A stretch of DNA of 64,000 nt. Origin: Oscillospiraceae bacterium (GTDB lineage Bacteria; Bacillota; Clostridia; Oscillospirales; Oscillospiraceae). Both the position numbers and the translations under genes were made by a program. The stretch spans positions 1-64,000 of the forward strand of contig JAFVZT010000005.1 of the NCBI GenBank assembly GCA_017508045.1. Reading direction: 5' to 3'. This document shows, piece after piece, positions 42,990 through 51,880 of the stretch. Below the pieces are notes generated by a model. That model was given only the letters and a program-made list of their open reading frames with translations. It searched no databases and was not told the origin of the DNA. Each line of letters begins with the position of its first letter. Position 1 is the stretch's first letter.

Positions 42990-43796
42990 ATGGAAAACAT
43001 TACAGAATACTTTCACTCTATCGGTCTGGAATTCAATGATTTTTGGATCGCAGCTGGAATTTTGTTGATCGGTACGTTTCTATTGAGCATTTTCGGACGT
43101 TTTATATTTGGAAAACGTTCTGCATTAAATAATGCTGTTTCCTCCGCAATCGGCATCCTTTTTATCTACGGAATTACCGTTATTTTGCAGACAGTAGATA
43201 CGCAGTTTTCTTCCTTTATCGCCCCCCTGCCCTTTGTAAACATCTCAGAAGGGGAAATGACGCTTTTTTCCTTTGAAAATTCACACTATACCATAATTTG
43301 CTTAGAACTTTTGAATATGATTATTCTTTCCTTTCTGGTTAATATCGCAGATGGTTGGCTGCCAACCGGAAAGAGTATTTTTAGTTGGGTCTTTTTCCGC
43401 TGCTTGACAGTTGTAATTGCCTATATGATGCACTTCGTCGCTGTAAGCCTGATCGCAAGGCTTCTTCCGGAAGGGCTTCTTCTTTATGCACCCACCGTTT
43501 TGCTTTGCATTTTAATTACACTGCTGCTGACAGGTGCATTAAAGATTATAGTTGGCGCATTAATTAGTACCGTTAATCCCATTATCGGCGGTTTGTATAC
43601 CTTCTTTTTTGCCACAATTATCGGAAAGCAAATTACAAAAGCCGTGTTGACCACTGCGATATTATCAGCACTGGTGATCGGGCTAGAATATGTGGGCATT
43701 ACCTCTATTTCTATTGTAAGTGCCGCATTGCTCGGCTATATCCCCTTTGTCGTTATTGTAGTCGTTTTGTGGTATGTCGTACGCCGGTATCTGTAA
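42990..43796 (+). CDS. Integral membrane protein, unknown function
   Basis: A 268-residue protein that is nearly all hydrophobic, with about seven predicted helices (near 17-37, 50-70, 100-125, 135-160, 165-195, 200-230 and 240-265). No motif of a known transporter or enzyme is recognised. Some resemblance to CvpA-like or conserved clostridial membrane proteins is possible but cannot be judged by eye. AGGAGG 7 bases before the ATG at 42990 beats the GTG at 42984. It lies between rplL and the topoisomerase pair, preceded by the rplL terminator; no strong promoter of its own was found. Confidence 0.75.
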   Translation: MENITEYFHSIGLEFNDFWIAAGILLIGTFLLSIFGRFIFGKRSALNNAVSSAIGILFIYGITVILQTVDTQFSSFIAPLPFVNISEGEMTLFSFENSHYTIICLELLNMIILSFLVNIADGWLPTGKSIFSWVFFRCLTVVIAYMMHFVAVSLIARLLPEGLLLYAPTVLLCILITLLLTGALKIIVGALISTVNPIIGGLYTFFFATIIGKQITKAVLTTAILSALVIGLEYVGITSISIVSAALLGYIPFVVIVVVLWYVVRRYL

Positions 43797-43803
43797 TATT
43801 TAC

Positions 43804-43826
43804 GCCCACATCCAGAGGATGTGGGC
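43804..43826 (+). terminator. Hairpin after the membrane protein gene
   Basis: gcccacatcc (43804-43813) pairs with ggatgtgggc (43817-43826). No T-run follows, so it is a weak terminator candidate. Confidence 0.5.
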
Positions 43827-43849
43827 AAATCAATATATTGTGGGTTAAC

Positions 43850-43878
43850 TTGACTTTATTCCACAAAATGGGTATAAT
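43850..43878 (+). promoter_or_regulatory. Sigma-A promoter of the topoisomerase pair
   Basis: TTGACT (43850-43855), 17-base spacer, consensus TATAAT (43873-43878), about 40 bases before the start codon. Confidence 0.8.
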
Positions 43879-43916
43879 ACACTGGATGTAATATATAAGT
43901 TTGGCAGGTAAACGAT

Positions 43917-45905
43917 ATGGCTATTAAGAAGCAGGAACAATACGGAAATACCAGCATATCAATGCTTAAGGGCGAGGAACGCGTCAGAAAACGCCCAGCA
44001 GTTATATTTGGCTCCGATGATTTGGAAGGATGCAAGCATGCTGTATTTGAAATTCTATCCAATGCCATAGACGAAGCCCGGGAGGGACACGGCGATACCA
44101 TTATCGTCACTCGTTATGAAGACCTTTCCATTGAGGTTGAGGATTTCGGTCGTGGCTGTCCCGTGGACTATAATGAAAAAGAAAAGCGCTATAACTGGGA
44201 GCTTGTCTTTTGTGAAATGTATGCCGGTGGTAAATACGGTGAAAACGGTGAAAACTATGAGTACTCCCTCGGCTTAAACGGTTTGGGTTCCTGTGCTACG
44301 CAGTATGCCTCCGAATTTTTTGACGCCACAGTTCGTCGGGACGGCTTCCGCTATGATTTGCACTTTGAAAAAGGCCGCAACAAGGGCGGTCTTAAAAAAG
44401 AGCCTACTGACCGCAAAAAGACCGGCTCTGTTTTTCATTGGCGTCCGGACCGGCAGGTTTTTACAGACATTAATATTCCCGCCGAATATTATAGAGATGT
44501 TCTTCGTCGGCAGGCTGTTGTAAATAGGGGCGTCACATTTAAATTCCGTAACCAAATCGGCAGCAGATTTGAAACCGAAGAATTCTGCTATGCCGACGGC
44601 ATCCGCCAATATGTAGACGAGCTGGTTGGCGATCAGGCCTTTACAATGCCTACCTTCTGGGAAACAGAGCGTCGGGGTCGCGATGCCGAAAACCGGCCGG
44701 AAATGAAGCTGAAAATTACCGCCTCCTTCTGTTTTTCTAAGCAGGTCAATCGGATGGAGTATTACCACAATTCCTCTTGGCTGGAATACGGTGGAAGCCC
44801 CGACAGGGCTGTTCGCTCAGGCTTCTTGGCTGCCTTTGACAAGTACTTGCGGGATACGGGAAAATATACAAAAAACGAGAATAAAATTATTTTCCAAGAC
44901 ATTCAGGACAGCCTGATAATTATCACAAACTGTTTCTCCACCATCGGCTGTTTTGAAAACCAAACAAAAAAATCCGTTAACTCCAGATTTACCCAAGAGG
45001 CAATGACTACCTTCTTTAAAGAACAGCTGGCTGTATGGTTCCAAGAGAATAAACAGGAAGCAGACAGAGCCTCGGAGCAAATTTTAATCAACAAACGCGC
45101 CAGAGAGAGTGCAGAAAAAACCAGAATCAGTGTTAAGAAAAATCTGTCCGTTAAGGTTGATATTGCCAACCGTGTGCAGAAATTTGTGGACTGCCGCACA
45201 AAAGACGTTGCGCTTCGTGAGCTTTACATCGTCGAGGGTGATTCTGCACTGGGTAGTGTTAAACTCAGCCGTGATGCGGAGTTTCAGGGCATTATGCCTG
45301 TTCGCGGCAAAATCCTGAACTGTCTGAAGGCAGATTACAACAAGATTTTCTCCTCCCCGATTATTACCGACTTGATGAAGGTATTGGGCTGCGGTGTAGA
45401 AATTCAAGGCAAAAAAGCCAAGGAATTGTCCTCTTTTGATATTAACAACCTGCGGTGGAACAAAATTGTAATCTGTACCGATGCGGATGTGGACGGCTTC
45501 CAAATTCGCACGCTGATTTTAACCATGCTGTATCGGCTCTGCCCCACCCTTATTCGGGACGGCTATGTGTATATTGCCGAATCTCCTTTGTTTGAAATCA
45601 CCTATAAGGACAAAACATGGTTTGCATACAACGAGGCTGAAAAAGCAAAAATCCTCCGTGAGGATTTGGCTGGCAAAAAGCCCACAAGCATACAGCGTTC
45701 CAAAGGTCTTGGTGAAAATGACCCGGAAATGATGTGGATGACCACCATGAACCCGGAAACCAGACGGTTAATCAAGGTCGTTCCTGAGGATGCGGAACGG
45801 ACAGCTTATTATTTTGATGTTCTCCTTGGTGACAATCTTGCAGAGCGCAAGAATTTTATCGCAGACAACGGTGCCAGATATTTGGATTTGGCAGATATTT
45901 CGTAA
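43917..45905 (+). CDS. Type IIA topoisomerase subunit B, divergent (ParE/GyrB-like)
   Basis: A 662-residue ATPase subunit. The GHKL ATP site has EILSNAIDEA (usual form EVVDNSIDEA), VEDFGRGCPVD and SLGLNGLGSCATQYAS in place of the usual GGLHGVG. The Toprim domain starts LYIVEGDSALGSVKLSRD, then IMPVRGKILN, with the Asp triad in CTDADVDGFQIRTLIL. The C-terminal stretch SIQRSKGLGENDPEMMW is conserved. All catalytic residues are present, but the altered motifs place it outside canonical GyrB and ParE. The partner subunit follows at 12 bases. ParE-type function in decatenation is a reasonable guess; a separate gyrase would be expected elsewhere in the genome. Confidence 0.87.
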   Translation: MAIKKQEQYGNTSISMLKGEERVRKRPAVIFGSDDLEGCKHAVFEILSNAIDEAREGHGDTIIVTRYEDLSIEVEDFGRGCPVDYNEKEKRYNWELVFCEMYAGGKYGENGENYEYSLGLNGLGSCATQYASEFFDATVRRDGFRYDLHFEKGRNKGGLKKEPTDRKKTGSVFHWRPDRQVFTDINIPAEYYRDVLRRQAVVNRGVTFKFRNQIGSRFETEEFCYADGIRQYVDELVGDQAFTMPTFWETERRGRDAENRPEMKLKITASFCFSKQVNRMEYYHNSSWLEYGGSPDRAVRSGFLAAFDKYLRDTGKYTKNENKIIFQDIQDSLIIITNCFSTIGCFENQTKKSVNSRFTQEAMTTFFKEQLAVWFQENKQEADRASEQILINKRARESAEKTRISVKKNLSVKVDIANRVQKFVDCRTKDVALRELYIVEGDSALGSVKLSRDAEFQGIMPVRGKILNCLKADYNKIFSSPIITDLMKVLGCGVEIQGKKAKELSSFDINNLRWNKIVICTDADVDGFQIRTLILTMLYRLCPTLIRDGYVYIAESPLFEITYKDKTWFAYNEAEKAKILREDLAGKKPTSIQRSKGLGENDPEMMWMTTMNPETRRLIKVVPEDAERTAYYFDVLLGDNLAERKNFIADNGARYLDLADIS

Positions 45906-45917
45906 GGAAGGTTCGCT

Positions 45918-48167
45918 ATGGCACGAAAGAAAAAAGAACCGGAACAGAATAAGAAAAAAGTAAATACTGACGGTGTTGTGGGTCTTGTTGGCTCTACCAC
46001 AGAGCAGGCAATTTCCGAAACTCTGGAAATTAACTATATGCCCTACGCCATGTCTGTCATCGTTTCCCGCGCGATTCCGGAAATTGACGGATTTAAGCCT
46101 TCTCACCGTAAGCTGCTTTACACCATGTACAAAATGGGGCTTTTAAACGGCGGCAGAACAAAATCCGCCAACATTGTCGGTCAGACCATGCGCTTAAACC
46201 CCCACGGTGACGCCGCAATTTATGAAACCATGGTGCGCCTTGCCAAGGGTAACGAAACCCTGCTGCATCCTTTCGTGGACTCTAAGGGTAACTTCGGTAA
46301 GGTATATTCCCGGGATATGGCATACGCCGCTTCCCGTTACACAGAAGCAAAGCTGGACAGCATTTGCAGTGAGCTTTTCCGGGATATCGATTCTGATACA
46401 GTCGATATGGTGGACAACTACGACAGTACGATGAAAGAGCCCGCTTTACTTCCCACCTCTTTCCCCAATGTCTTGGTTTCTGCAAACCAAGGCATTGCTG
46501 TGGGTATGGCAAGCAATATCTGCTCCTTTAATCTCAAGGAAATTTGCGATACAACCATTGCCTTAATGGACAATCCCGACCACGATATTTTGGAAACCCT
46601 CCCCGGTCCGGATTTTTCAACCGGCGCAGAGCTGATTTTTGATGAAGCCACAACCCGGGAAATCTATACCACCGGCCGCGGCAGCTTTAAGCTTCGCGCG
46701 AAGTGGCGTTATGTCAAAGAGGGCAACCTTATTGAAATTTATGAGATTCCCTACTCCACCACCAGTGAAGTGATTATGGACAAAGTCGCCGACTTGATTA
46801 AGGCCGGAAAAATTAGAGAAATCAATGACATGCGTGACGAAACCGATTTGGGCGGTTTGAAGCTTACAATCGACCTCAAGCGCGGTGTCGATGCAGATAA
46901 GCTTATGCAAAAGCTGTTTCGGCTTACTCCCCTGCAGGACAGCTTTGCCTGTAACTTCAATGTGCTGATTGCCGGAATGCCCAGAGTTTTGGGCGTCGGT
47001 GAGATTTTGGAGGAGTGGACTGCCTGGCGTACCGACTGTGTAAAGCGCCGTCTGTTTTTCCAAATCCAGAAAAAGGAGGACAGGCTGCACTTGCTTAAAG
47101 GCCTGGAGCGGATCCTTCTTGATATCGACAAAGCAATTGCCATCATCCGGGAAACAGAAATGGAAAACGAGGTTGTTCCCAACCTGATGATTGGCTTCGG
47201 CATCGATGAAATACAGGCAAACTATGTAGCAGAAATCAAGCTGCGCAACATCAACAAGGAATACATTCTGAAGCAATTAAAAGCTGTTGATGACTTAGAA
47301 AAGGAAATTGCCAATCTTCGTGATACGCTCAACAGCTCTAAGAAGCTGAAAAACCTGATTATCCGGGAGCTGCGGGAGGTTTCTGAAAAATTTGGTCAGC
47401 CCCGGAAAACCGAAATCATTTACGAATCGCAGCAGGCTGAGCCGGAGGAGGAAGTGGACGACACCCCCGACTATCCTGTAACTGTTTTCCTGTCCAAAGC
47501 AGGCTATCTTAAGAAAATTACCGCACAAAGCCTGCGTATGTCCGGTGAGCAAAAGTTTAAAGAGGGGGATACTCTGGCATTTTCCAGAGAAACTACTAAT
47601 AAAGCGGAAATCCTCGTGTTTACCGACCAATTCCAATGCTATAAATCAAGGCTCAGTGAATTCGAGGATGGAAAAGCATCTCAGCTTGGTGATTATCTGC
47701 CCCAAAAGCTGGGTATGGATCCGGGTGAAAATGTTCTTCATGTGATCCTGCCCGGAGATTATAAGGGCTTTATAGTCTTCTTCTTTGAAAACGGAAAGGC
47801 CGCCAAGGTTCCCCTTTCTGCCTATGAAACCAAAACCAATCGCCGCAGACTGACCGGTGCATTCTCGGATAAAAGCCCTCTATCGGCCGCCATCGCGTTG
47901 GATAAGGACACGCAGGTCGTCCTGTATTCTACAGACAGTCGCGCCGCAATCGTTTCTACTGCCCTTCTGCTGCCCAAGACAACACGAAACACGCAAGGCG
48001 TGAACGTAATGTCCATTAAGAAAAAAGCAGCGCTAGATAAGGTTTTAACACTGGAAGAAAGCGGAATTGTCAACATAAGCCGCTATCGCTGCAGATCCAT
48101 CCCCACCGCCGGCGCGCTGTTACGAGACGAGGATGCCTTGGAAAAACAAACAAGCTTTGAGGTTTAA
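45918..48167 (+). CDS. Type IIA topoisomerase subunit A, divergent (ParC/GyrA-like)
   Basis: A 749-residue cleavage subunit. The winged-helix region contains GFKPSHRKLLYTMYKMG and NPHGDAAIYETMVRLA (94-109), and the catalytic tyrosine is Tyr141 in AASRYTEAKL. A long coiled-coil region (about 340-480) is followed by a beta-pinwheel-like C-terminal domain (about 495-720). The GyrA-box QRRGGKG is not visible, arguing against DNA gyrase and for a Topo IV-like activity. At the position of E. coli GyrA Ser83 it has Ala99, and Glu103 stands for Asp87. It pairs with the subunit B gene upstream. Confidence 0.87.
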   Translation: MARKKKEPEQNKKKVNTDGVVGLVGSTTEQAISETLEINYMPYAMSVIVSRAIPEIDGFKPSHRKLLYTMYKMGLLNGGRTKSANIVGQTMRLNPHGDAAIYETMVRLAKGNETLLHPFVDSKGNFGKVYSRDMAYAASRYTEAKLDSICSELFRDIDSDTVDMVDNYDSTMKEPALLPTSFPNVLVSANQGIAVGMASNICSFNLKEICDTTIALMDNPDHDILETLPGPDFSTGAELIFDEATTREIYTTGRGSFKLRAKWRYVKEGNLIEIYEIPYSTTSEVIMDKVADLIKAGKIREINDMRDETDLGGLKLTIDLKRGVDADKLMQKLFRLTPLQDSFACNFNVLIAGMPRVLGVGEILEEWTAWRTDCVKRRLFFQIQKKEDRLHLLKGLERILLDIDKAIAIIRETEMENEVVPNLMIGFGIDEIQANYVAEIKLRNINKEYILKQLKAVDDLEKEIANLRDTLNSSKKLKNLIIRELREVSEKFGQPRKTEIIYESQQAEPEEEVDDTPDYPVTVFLSKAGYLKKITAQSLRMSGEQKFKEGDTLAFSRETTNKAEILVFTDQFQCYKSRLSEFEDGKASQLGDYLPQKLGMDPGENVLHVILPGDYKGFIVFFFENGKAAKVPLSAYETKTNRRRLTGAFSDKSPLSAAIALDKDTQVVLYSTDSRAAIVSTALLLPKTTRNTQGVNVMSIKKKAALDKVLTLEESGIVNISRYRCRSIPTAGALLRDEDALEKQTSFEV

Positions 48168-48169
48168 TT

Positions 48170-49033
48170 ATGAAGCAGCATTACCATTTTCTTGTTAAGT
48201 TGGCAAAATCAGCTCTCGGATGTATTATTTTTGCAATCGGCTTCAACCTGTTTTTAGAACCGAACGGGTTGAATGCCGGCGGCATCTCCGGTCTTGCCAT
48301 GGTTTTTGTCAGTTTTACAAAGCTGGGAACGGTGGGTATCCTTACGGCAATTGTCAACATACCCCTGTTTTTCATAGCAGCAAAAAAGATAAGTAAGAAC
48401 TTTTTGGTTTACTCTCTGTTCGGTATGTTCTTCAACTCCCTGTTCATCGACATGCTTGCAATACTTCCCCGTCCGAATGTTGACCCCTTGTTGAGCGCAT
48501 TATACGGCGGCGCTTTATGCGGAGTTGGTCTTGGCCTTGTTTTTACTACCGGTGGTTCTACAGGCGGCTCTGACATCATTGTGCGGCTTCTGAAGCTGAA
48601 ATGGCCCAATATTTCCATTGGCGTCATCACAATCTCCTTCGATTTCTTTGTTGCTGCCCTCACTGGCTTCGTATTTCGGGATATTCGCAGCATGCTCTAT
48701 AGCGGTGTTGCAATATTTATTTCCGGGCAAGTGATTGATGCTGTTGTATACCGCTTTGACTATTCCAAGGTTGCCCTCATCATAAGCAGTCATTATGAAG
48801 ATATCGCCAGACAAATCACCCAGGTTTTGGAACGCGGTGTAACCTATTTACACGGCGAAGGCTGTTATTCTCATAAAGATACGAAAGTGATTTTAACAGC
48901 CGTTAAACGCCATCAGCTGGCAGAGCTGAAACAGCTGGTTTCGGAAATTGACCCGGATGCCTTTGTTATTTTACAGGAAGCTCATCAGGTTTTGGGCGAC
49001 GGCTTCTCCCGATATTCCAAAGATATTCTATAG
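48170..49033 (+). CDS. YitT family membrane protein (DUF2179)
   Basis: A 287-residue protein with five or six N-terminal helices (about 12-200) and a C-terminal DUF2179 domain (about 215-287). Typical pieces are GFNLFLEPNGLNAGGISGLA, GLVFTTGGSTGGSDII, YRFDYSKVALIIS and ERGVTYLHGEGCYSHKD. The family is common in Firmicutes and its role is unknown. It starts 2 bases after the topoisomerase A gene and is probably co-transcribed. Confidence 0.9.
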   Translation: MKQHYHFLVKLAKSALGCIIFAIGFNLFLEPNGLNAGGISGLAMVFVSFTKLGTVGILTAIVNIPLFFIAAKKISKNFLVYSLFGMFFNSLFIDMLAILPRPNVDPLLSALYGGALCGVGLGLVFTTGGSTGGSDIIVRLLKLKWPNISIGVITISFDFFVAALTGFVFRDIRSMLYSGVAIFISGQVIDAVVYRFDYSKVALIISSHYEDIARQITQVLERGVTYLHGEGCYSHKDTKVILTAVKRHQLAELKQLVSEIDPDAFVILQEAHQVLGDGFSRYSKDIL

Positions 49034-49050
49034 CATATGTCATTGGCTCG

Positions 49051-49078
49051 CTGCCCTTGGGAAATAGGCAGGTTTTTT
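49051..49078 (+). terminator. Terminator after the YitT gene
   Basis: ctgcc (49051-49055) pairs with ggcag (49067-49071), followed by gtttttt. The stem is short. Confidence 0.55.
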
Positions 49079-49088
49079 CAAAAAAGGT

Positions 49089-49116
49089 ATTGACTTATCT
49101 GTAAAATCTGCTATAA
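49089..49116 (+). promoter_or_regulatory. Sigma-A promoter of tRNA-Gly
   Basis: TTGACT (49089-49094), 16-base spacer, TATAAT (49111-49116), 12 bases before the tRNA. Confidence 0.75.
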
Positions 49117-49128
49117 TACCTCTTGTTC

Positions 49129-49204
49129 CGCGGGTGTAGCTCATCCGGTAGAGCGCCACCTTGCCAAGGTGGAGGTAGCGAGTTCGAGCCTCGTCACCCG
49201 CTCC
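49129..49204 (+). tRNA. tRNA-Gly(GCC)
   Basis: A full cloverleaf of 76 nt. The acceptor stem gcgggtg (49129-49135) pairs with cacccgc (49194-49200), discriminator T and encoded CCA (49202-49204) follow. The anticodon stem ccacc/ggtgg encloses ttgccaa, giving anticodon GCC. The T-loop is gttcgagcc. Single tRNA gene with its own promoter and terminator. Confidence 0.96.
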
Positions 49205-49236
49205 AAAAATCCCCCATTCGTATGAATGGGGGATTT
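49205..49236. terminator. Bidirectional terminator, tRNA-Gly and hisJ
   Basis: aaaatcccccattc (49205-49218) pairs perfectly with gaatgggggatttt (49223-49236). It sits between the convergent tRNA and hisJ. Confidence 0.85.
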
Positions 49237-49238
49237 TC

Positions 49239-50024
49239 TTATATCTTATGAAAAATCGGCTTTCTGTTTTCAAATGTACATACATACCCGAAAATGCTTT
49301 GAACAAGCTCGCAGGCTTCCTTGCAATACTGACCAACCCGCTGGGCATTGTGTGCATCGGAACCTACGGTAACAATTTCACCGCCCAACTCTTTAAACCG
49401 GCGCAAATAGGTTTCATCGGGCAGATAAACACCGCAGCGGTCAACACCGCTGGTATTTATCTCAATTCCCTTTCCTTTTTTAACAAGGTTTTTTAGAATC
49501 TCGTCAACCAAATCCCGATACTTGTCATAGATAATCGGTCGATGGGTAGGATTTGCTCCGGCTTTACTGGGATAAGTTAGATGACCAAGCACATCAAAAT
49601 CCTGATGCGACCGGACACAAAGAAGCGTTTGTTCAAGGCAAATCTGTTCCGCCTCATCCATCGTCTTATTTTCCCAAAACTTGGGGTAGTATATGTCCAA
49701 ATCCTCGAAAAAATGCACAGAGCCTATAATGAAATCAAAGGGTCTGCGAAGCAGGTCTTCCTTAAGTGTTTCTTGATTGTCGGGGAGCATACCAAACTCC
49801 ATACCAAGTCTTATCTTCAATTCCGGATGCTGCAGTGGCAGATAGGTATCGTTATATATCTGTGTGTCAAAGACAAACCTATCTTTTGACGCCAAAGGAT
49901 CATAATCCAAATGGTCAGTAAAGCAAATTTCCCGCAGACCCATCGAAACAGCCTTCTGCAGCATATCTGCGGCAGAAGAATGTCCGTCAAAGGACACGGT
50001 GCTATGCATATGATAATCAAACAT
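49239..50024 (-). CDS. hisJ: Histidinol-phosphatase, PHP family
   Basis: A 261-residue metal-dependent phosphoesterase of the PHP superfamily, resembling HisJ/HisK, which makes histidinol from its phosphate. Metal ligands are in FDYHMHSTVSFDGHSS, CFTDHLDYDP, FDFIIGSVHFFED, LGHLTYPSK and VGSDAHNAQRVG. It is complete. Its start overlaps the end of mutY by 8 bases. Other his genes are not in the window, so the phosphatase activity is likely but substrate less sure. Confidence 0.85.
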   Translation of the reverse strand: MFDYHMHSTVSFDGHSSAADMLQKAVSMGLREICFTDHLDYDPLASKDRFVFDTQIYNDTYLPLQHPELKIRLGMEFGMLPDNQETLKEDLLRRPFDFIIGSVHFFEDLDIYYPKFWENKTMDEAEQICLEQTLLCVRSHQDFDVLGHLTYPSKAGANPTHRPIIYDKYRDLVDEILKNLVKKGKGIEINTSGVDRCGVYLPDETYLRRFKELGGEIVTVGSDAHNAQRVGQYCKEACELVQSIFGYVCTFENRKPIFHKI

Positions 50025-51066
50025 TTTCTGCTTCCTCCCAGAATTGACGAAATGCCGTTGGCAGGGCTGCTTGGGTATTAATCTGCTGAGATGTCATCCA
50101 TACATAGGATTGATTTTTGTTCTTAACTGTTAAATAAATGCCCCGCATTTGCCAAACAATGTGGGTAAATATGTGTTTGCGTTCCAGCTGACGATGCACC
50201 TGGGTAGGACGCAGGCCAGCGTTACTTACAAAACTTAAGGCATCCTCCAGCTCCAGCTTACCTTGCACATTGGGAAACTGCCACAGGTCTGCCAGCAGCC
50301 CGTTATTGGGGCGTTTCTCCAGTGCGTAGCAATCACCACAGCGTAAAATAAACACGGTACGCGCCTCAATGCGGCGGGTTTTCTTCGGTTTCTTCACCGG
50401 TAAGCATTTTTCACGGCCATTTGCATAACCAAGACAAAAGCCCTTGCAGGGGCAGCCGGGGCAATCCGGCTCTCGATTCGGACCGCAGACAGTCGCCCCC
50501 AACTCCATAAGGGCTTGGGTAAATTCCCCCGCTTCCTTTGGATAAACCCTTTGCAGTGCTTCTTTTACCGTTTTCTTATAGGCCGGTAAATCAATGGGCG
50601 TGTCATCGTCCGTCAAACGGGAAATTACTCGCAGAACATTTCCGTCCACTGCCGGTATCGGCTGAGAAAAAGCAATAGAGCATATTGCGCCTGCAGTATA
50701 TTCTCCAATACCGGGCAATTCACGCACCTGGGTATATTGCGCAGGAAATACGCCGTCATATTTCTGCATAACCATCTGGGCTGCCTTTTTCAGATTGCGA
50801 ACACGGCTGTAATAACCCAGCCCCTCCCACAGCTTGTGTAAAAGCTCATCGTCAGCGTTGGCAAGGGATTCAATTGTGGGCAGTACCTTTAAAAACCGGG
50901 CATAATAGCCCTTTACCGCCTCCACGCGGGTCTGCTGGAGCATAATTTCCGATAACCAAATATGATACGGCTCTGTATCTTCACGCCAAGGCAGGTCACG
51001 CTTGCACCTATGATACCAAAGAAGCAATGCATCGGGAATTTTTTTATATATGATGGATCTATCCAC
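50017..51066 (-). CDS. mutY: A/G-specific adenine glycosylase MutY
   Basis: MutY removes adenine mispaired with 8-oxoguanine or guanine. About 349 residues. The HhH-GPD fold includes WLSEIMLQQTRVEAVKGYY with the catalytic Glu and LPGIGEYTAGAI; the iron-sulfur loop has four Cys in CGPNREPDCPGCPCKGFC. The spacing between the first two Cys is 7 residues rather than the usual 6. The C-terminal NUDIX-like domain recognises the oxidised base. The frame runs up to a TTG at 51087, but GGAGGG 7 bases before a GTG at 51066 makes that the likely start. Confidence 0.92.
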   Translation of the reverse strand: MDRSIIYKKIPDALLLWYHRCKRDLPWREDTEPYHIWLSEIMLQQTRVEAVKGYYARFLKVLPTIESLANADDELLHKLWEGLGYYSRVRNLKKAAQMVMQKYDGVFPAQYTQVRELPGIGEYTAGAICSIAFSQPIPAVDGNVLRVISRLTDDDTPIDLPAYKKTVKEALQRVYPKEAGEFTQALMELGATVCGPNREPDCPGCPCKGFCLGYANGREKCLPVKKPKKTRRIEARTVFILRCGDCYALEKRPNNGLLADLWQFPNVQGKLELEDALSFVSNAGLRPTQVHRQLERKHIFTHIVWQMRGIYLTVKNKNQSYVWMTSQQINTQAALPTAFRQFWEEAENV

Positions 51067-51103
51067 TATGCATCCCTCCGGTTTCAAATTATTATCGCTT
51101 TGG

Positions 51104-51868
51104 TTATTTTAAGTCCTCTTCAATCAGGCGTTTCATTGCCTCTATTCCGACGCGAATAGCGCAGGATGTATCCTCTGTCATAGGAAGAGACAGACCCGCT
51201 TTTTCCCTTTCCTGATTCCAGACCACATGGAAACAGCTACCACACCGAACCCCCAGTGCAGCTGCCACGACAAACAACGCCGCAGACTCCATCTCACTGG
51301 CTTTCACTCCCAGCCGTTTCCAGCTCTCCCACTTTTGTAAAAGTTCATAGGACACAGGGCTTTTCTGTGGGCTGTGCTGACCGTAGAAGGAGTCCTTACA
51401 CTGAACAACTCCGGTATGCGTCCGGTATCCCAAATCCTCCGACGCTGTCTTCAATGCGGCTGCAACGGAAAAATCAGGTACAGCAGGAAATTCCAGAGGC
51501 GCATATTCCATAGAGGTATGCTCAAACCGGACAGCGCCGGTAGCAACCACAACATCACCGGGCAGGATGTCCATGGCGATACCGCCACAGGTGCCTATGC
51601 GGATAAAGGTATCTGCCCCAATTGCCGACAATTCCTCCATAGCAATGGAAGCTGATGGGCCGCCGATACCGGTTGAGCAAACCGACACCTTCTGCCCAAG
51701 GAGTGTTCCGGTGTAGATGTTGTACTCCCGGTTCATGCCGATATGTACCGGATTGTCAAAATAACCGGCAATGGCCTCGCAGCGACCCGGATCACCGGGG
51801 AGAAAGCAATAGCGGCCTACATCTCCTTCTTTGCAGCGAATGTGAAATTGCATCCCGATATCCTGCAT
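51104..51868 (-). CDS. udp: Nucleoside phosphorylase (uridine phosphorylase-like)
   Basis: 254 residues of the PNP/UDP family, which splits nucleosides with phosphate. The phosphate-binding LPGDPGR is at about residue 23, followed by RIGTCGGI and the ribose/base-site [14 protein letters not shown]. The nearest well-known members are uridine phosphorylases; base choice cannot be decided by eye. GAGGAGG precedes the ATG. It follows polC by 12 bases and ends the long pyrH operon string or is read with it. Confidence 0.88.
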   Translation of the reverse strand: MQDIGMQFHIRCKEGDVGRYCFLPGDPGRCEAIAGYFDNPVHIGMNREYNIYTGTLLGQKVSVCSTGIGGPSASIAMEELSAIGADTFIRIGTCGGIAMDILPGDVVVATGAVRFEHTSMEYAPLEFPAVPDFSVAAALKTASEDLGYRTHTGVVQCKDSFYGQHSPQKSPVSYELLQKWESWKRLGVKASEMESAALFVVAAALGVRCGSCFHVVWNQEREKAGLSLPMTEDTSCAIRVGIEAMKRLIEEDLK

Positions 51869-51880
51869 TACAATTCCTCC

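Noticed and set aside
46617..47276. A 219-codon minus-strand frame
   Set aside because: It is antisense to the topoisomerase A gene, whose motifs are clear.
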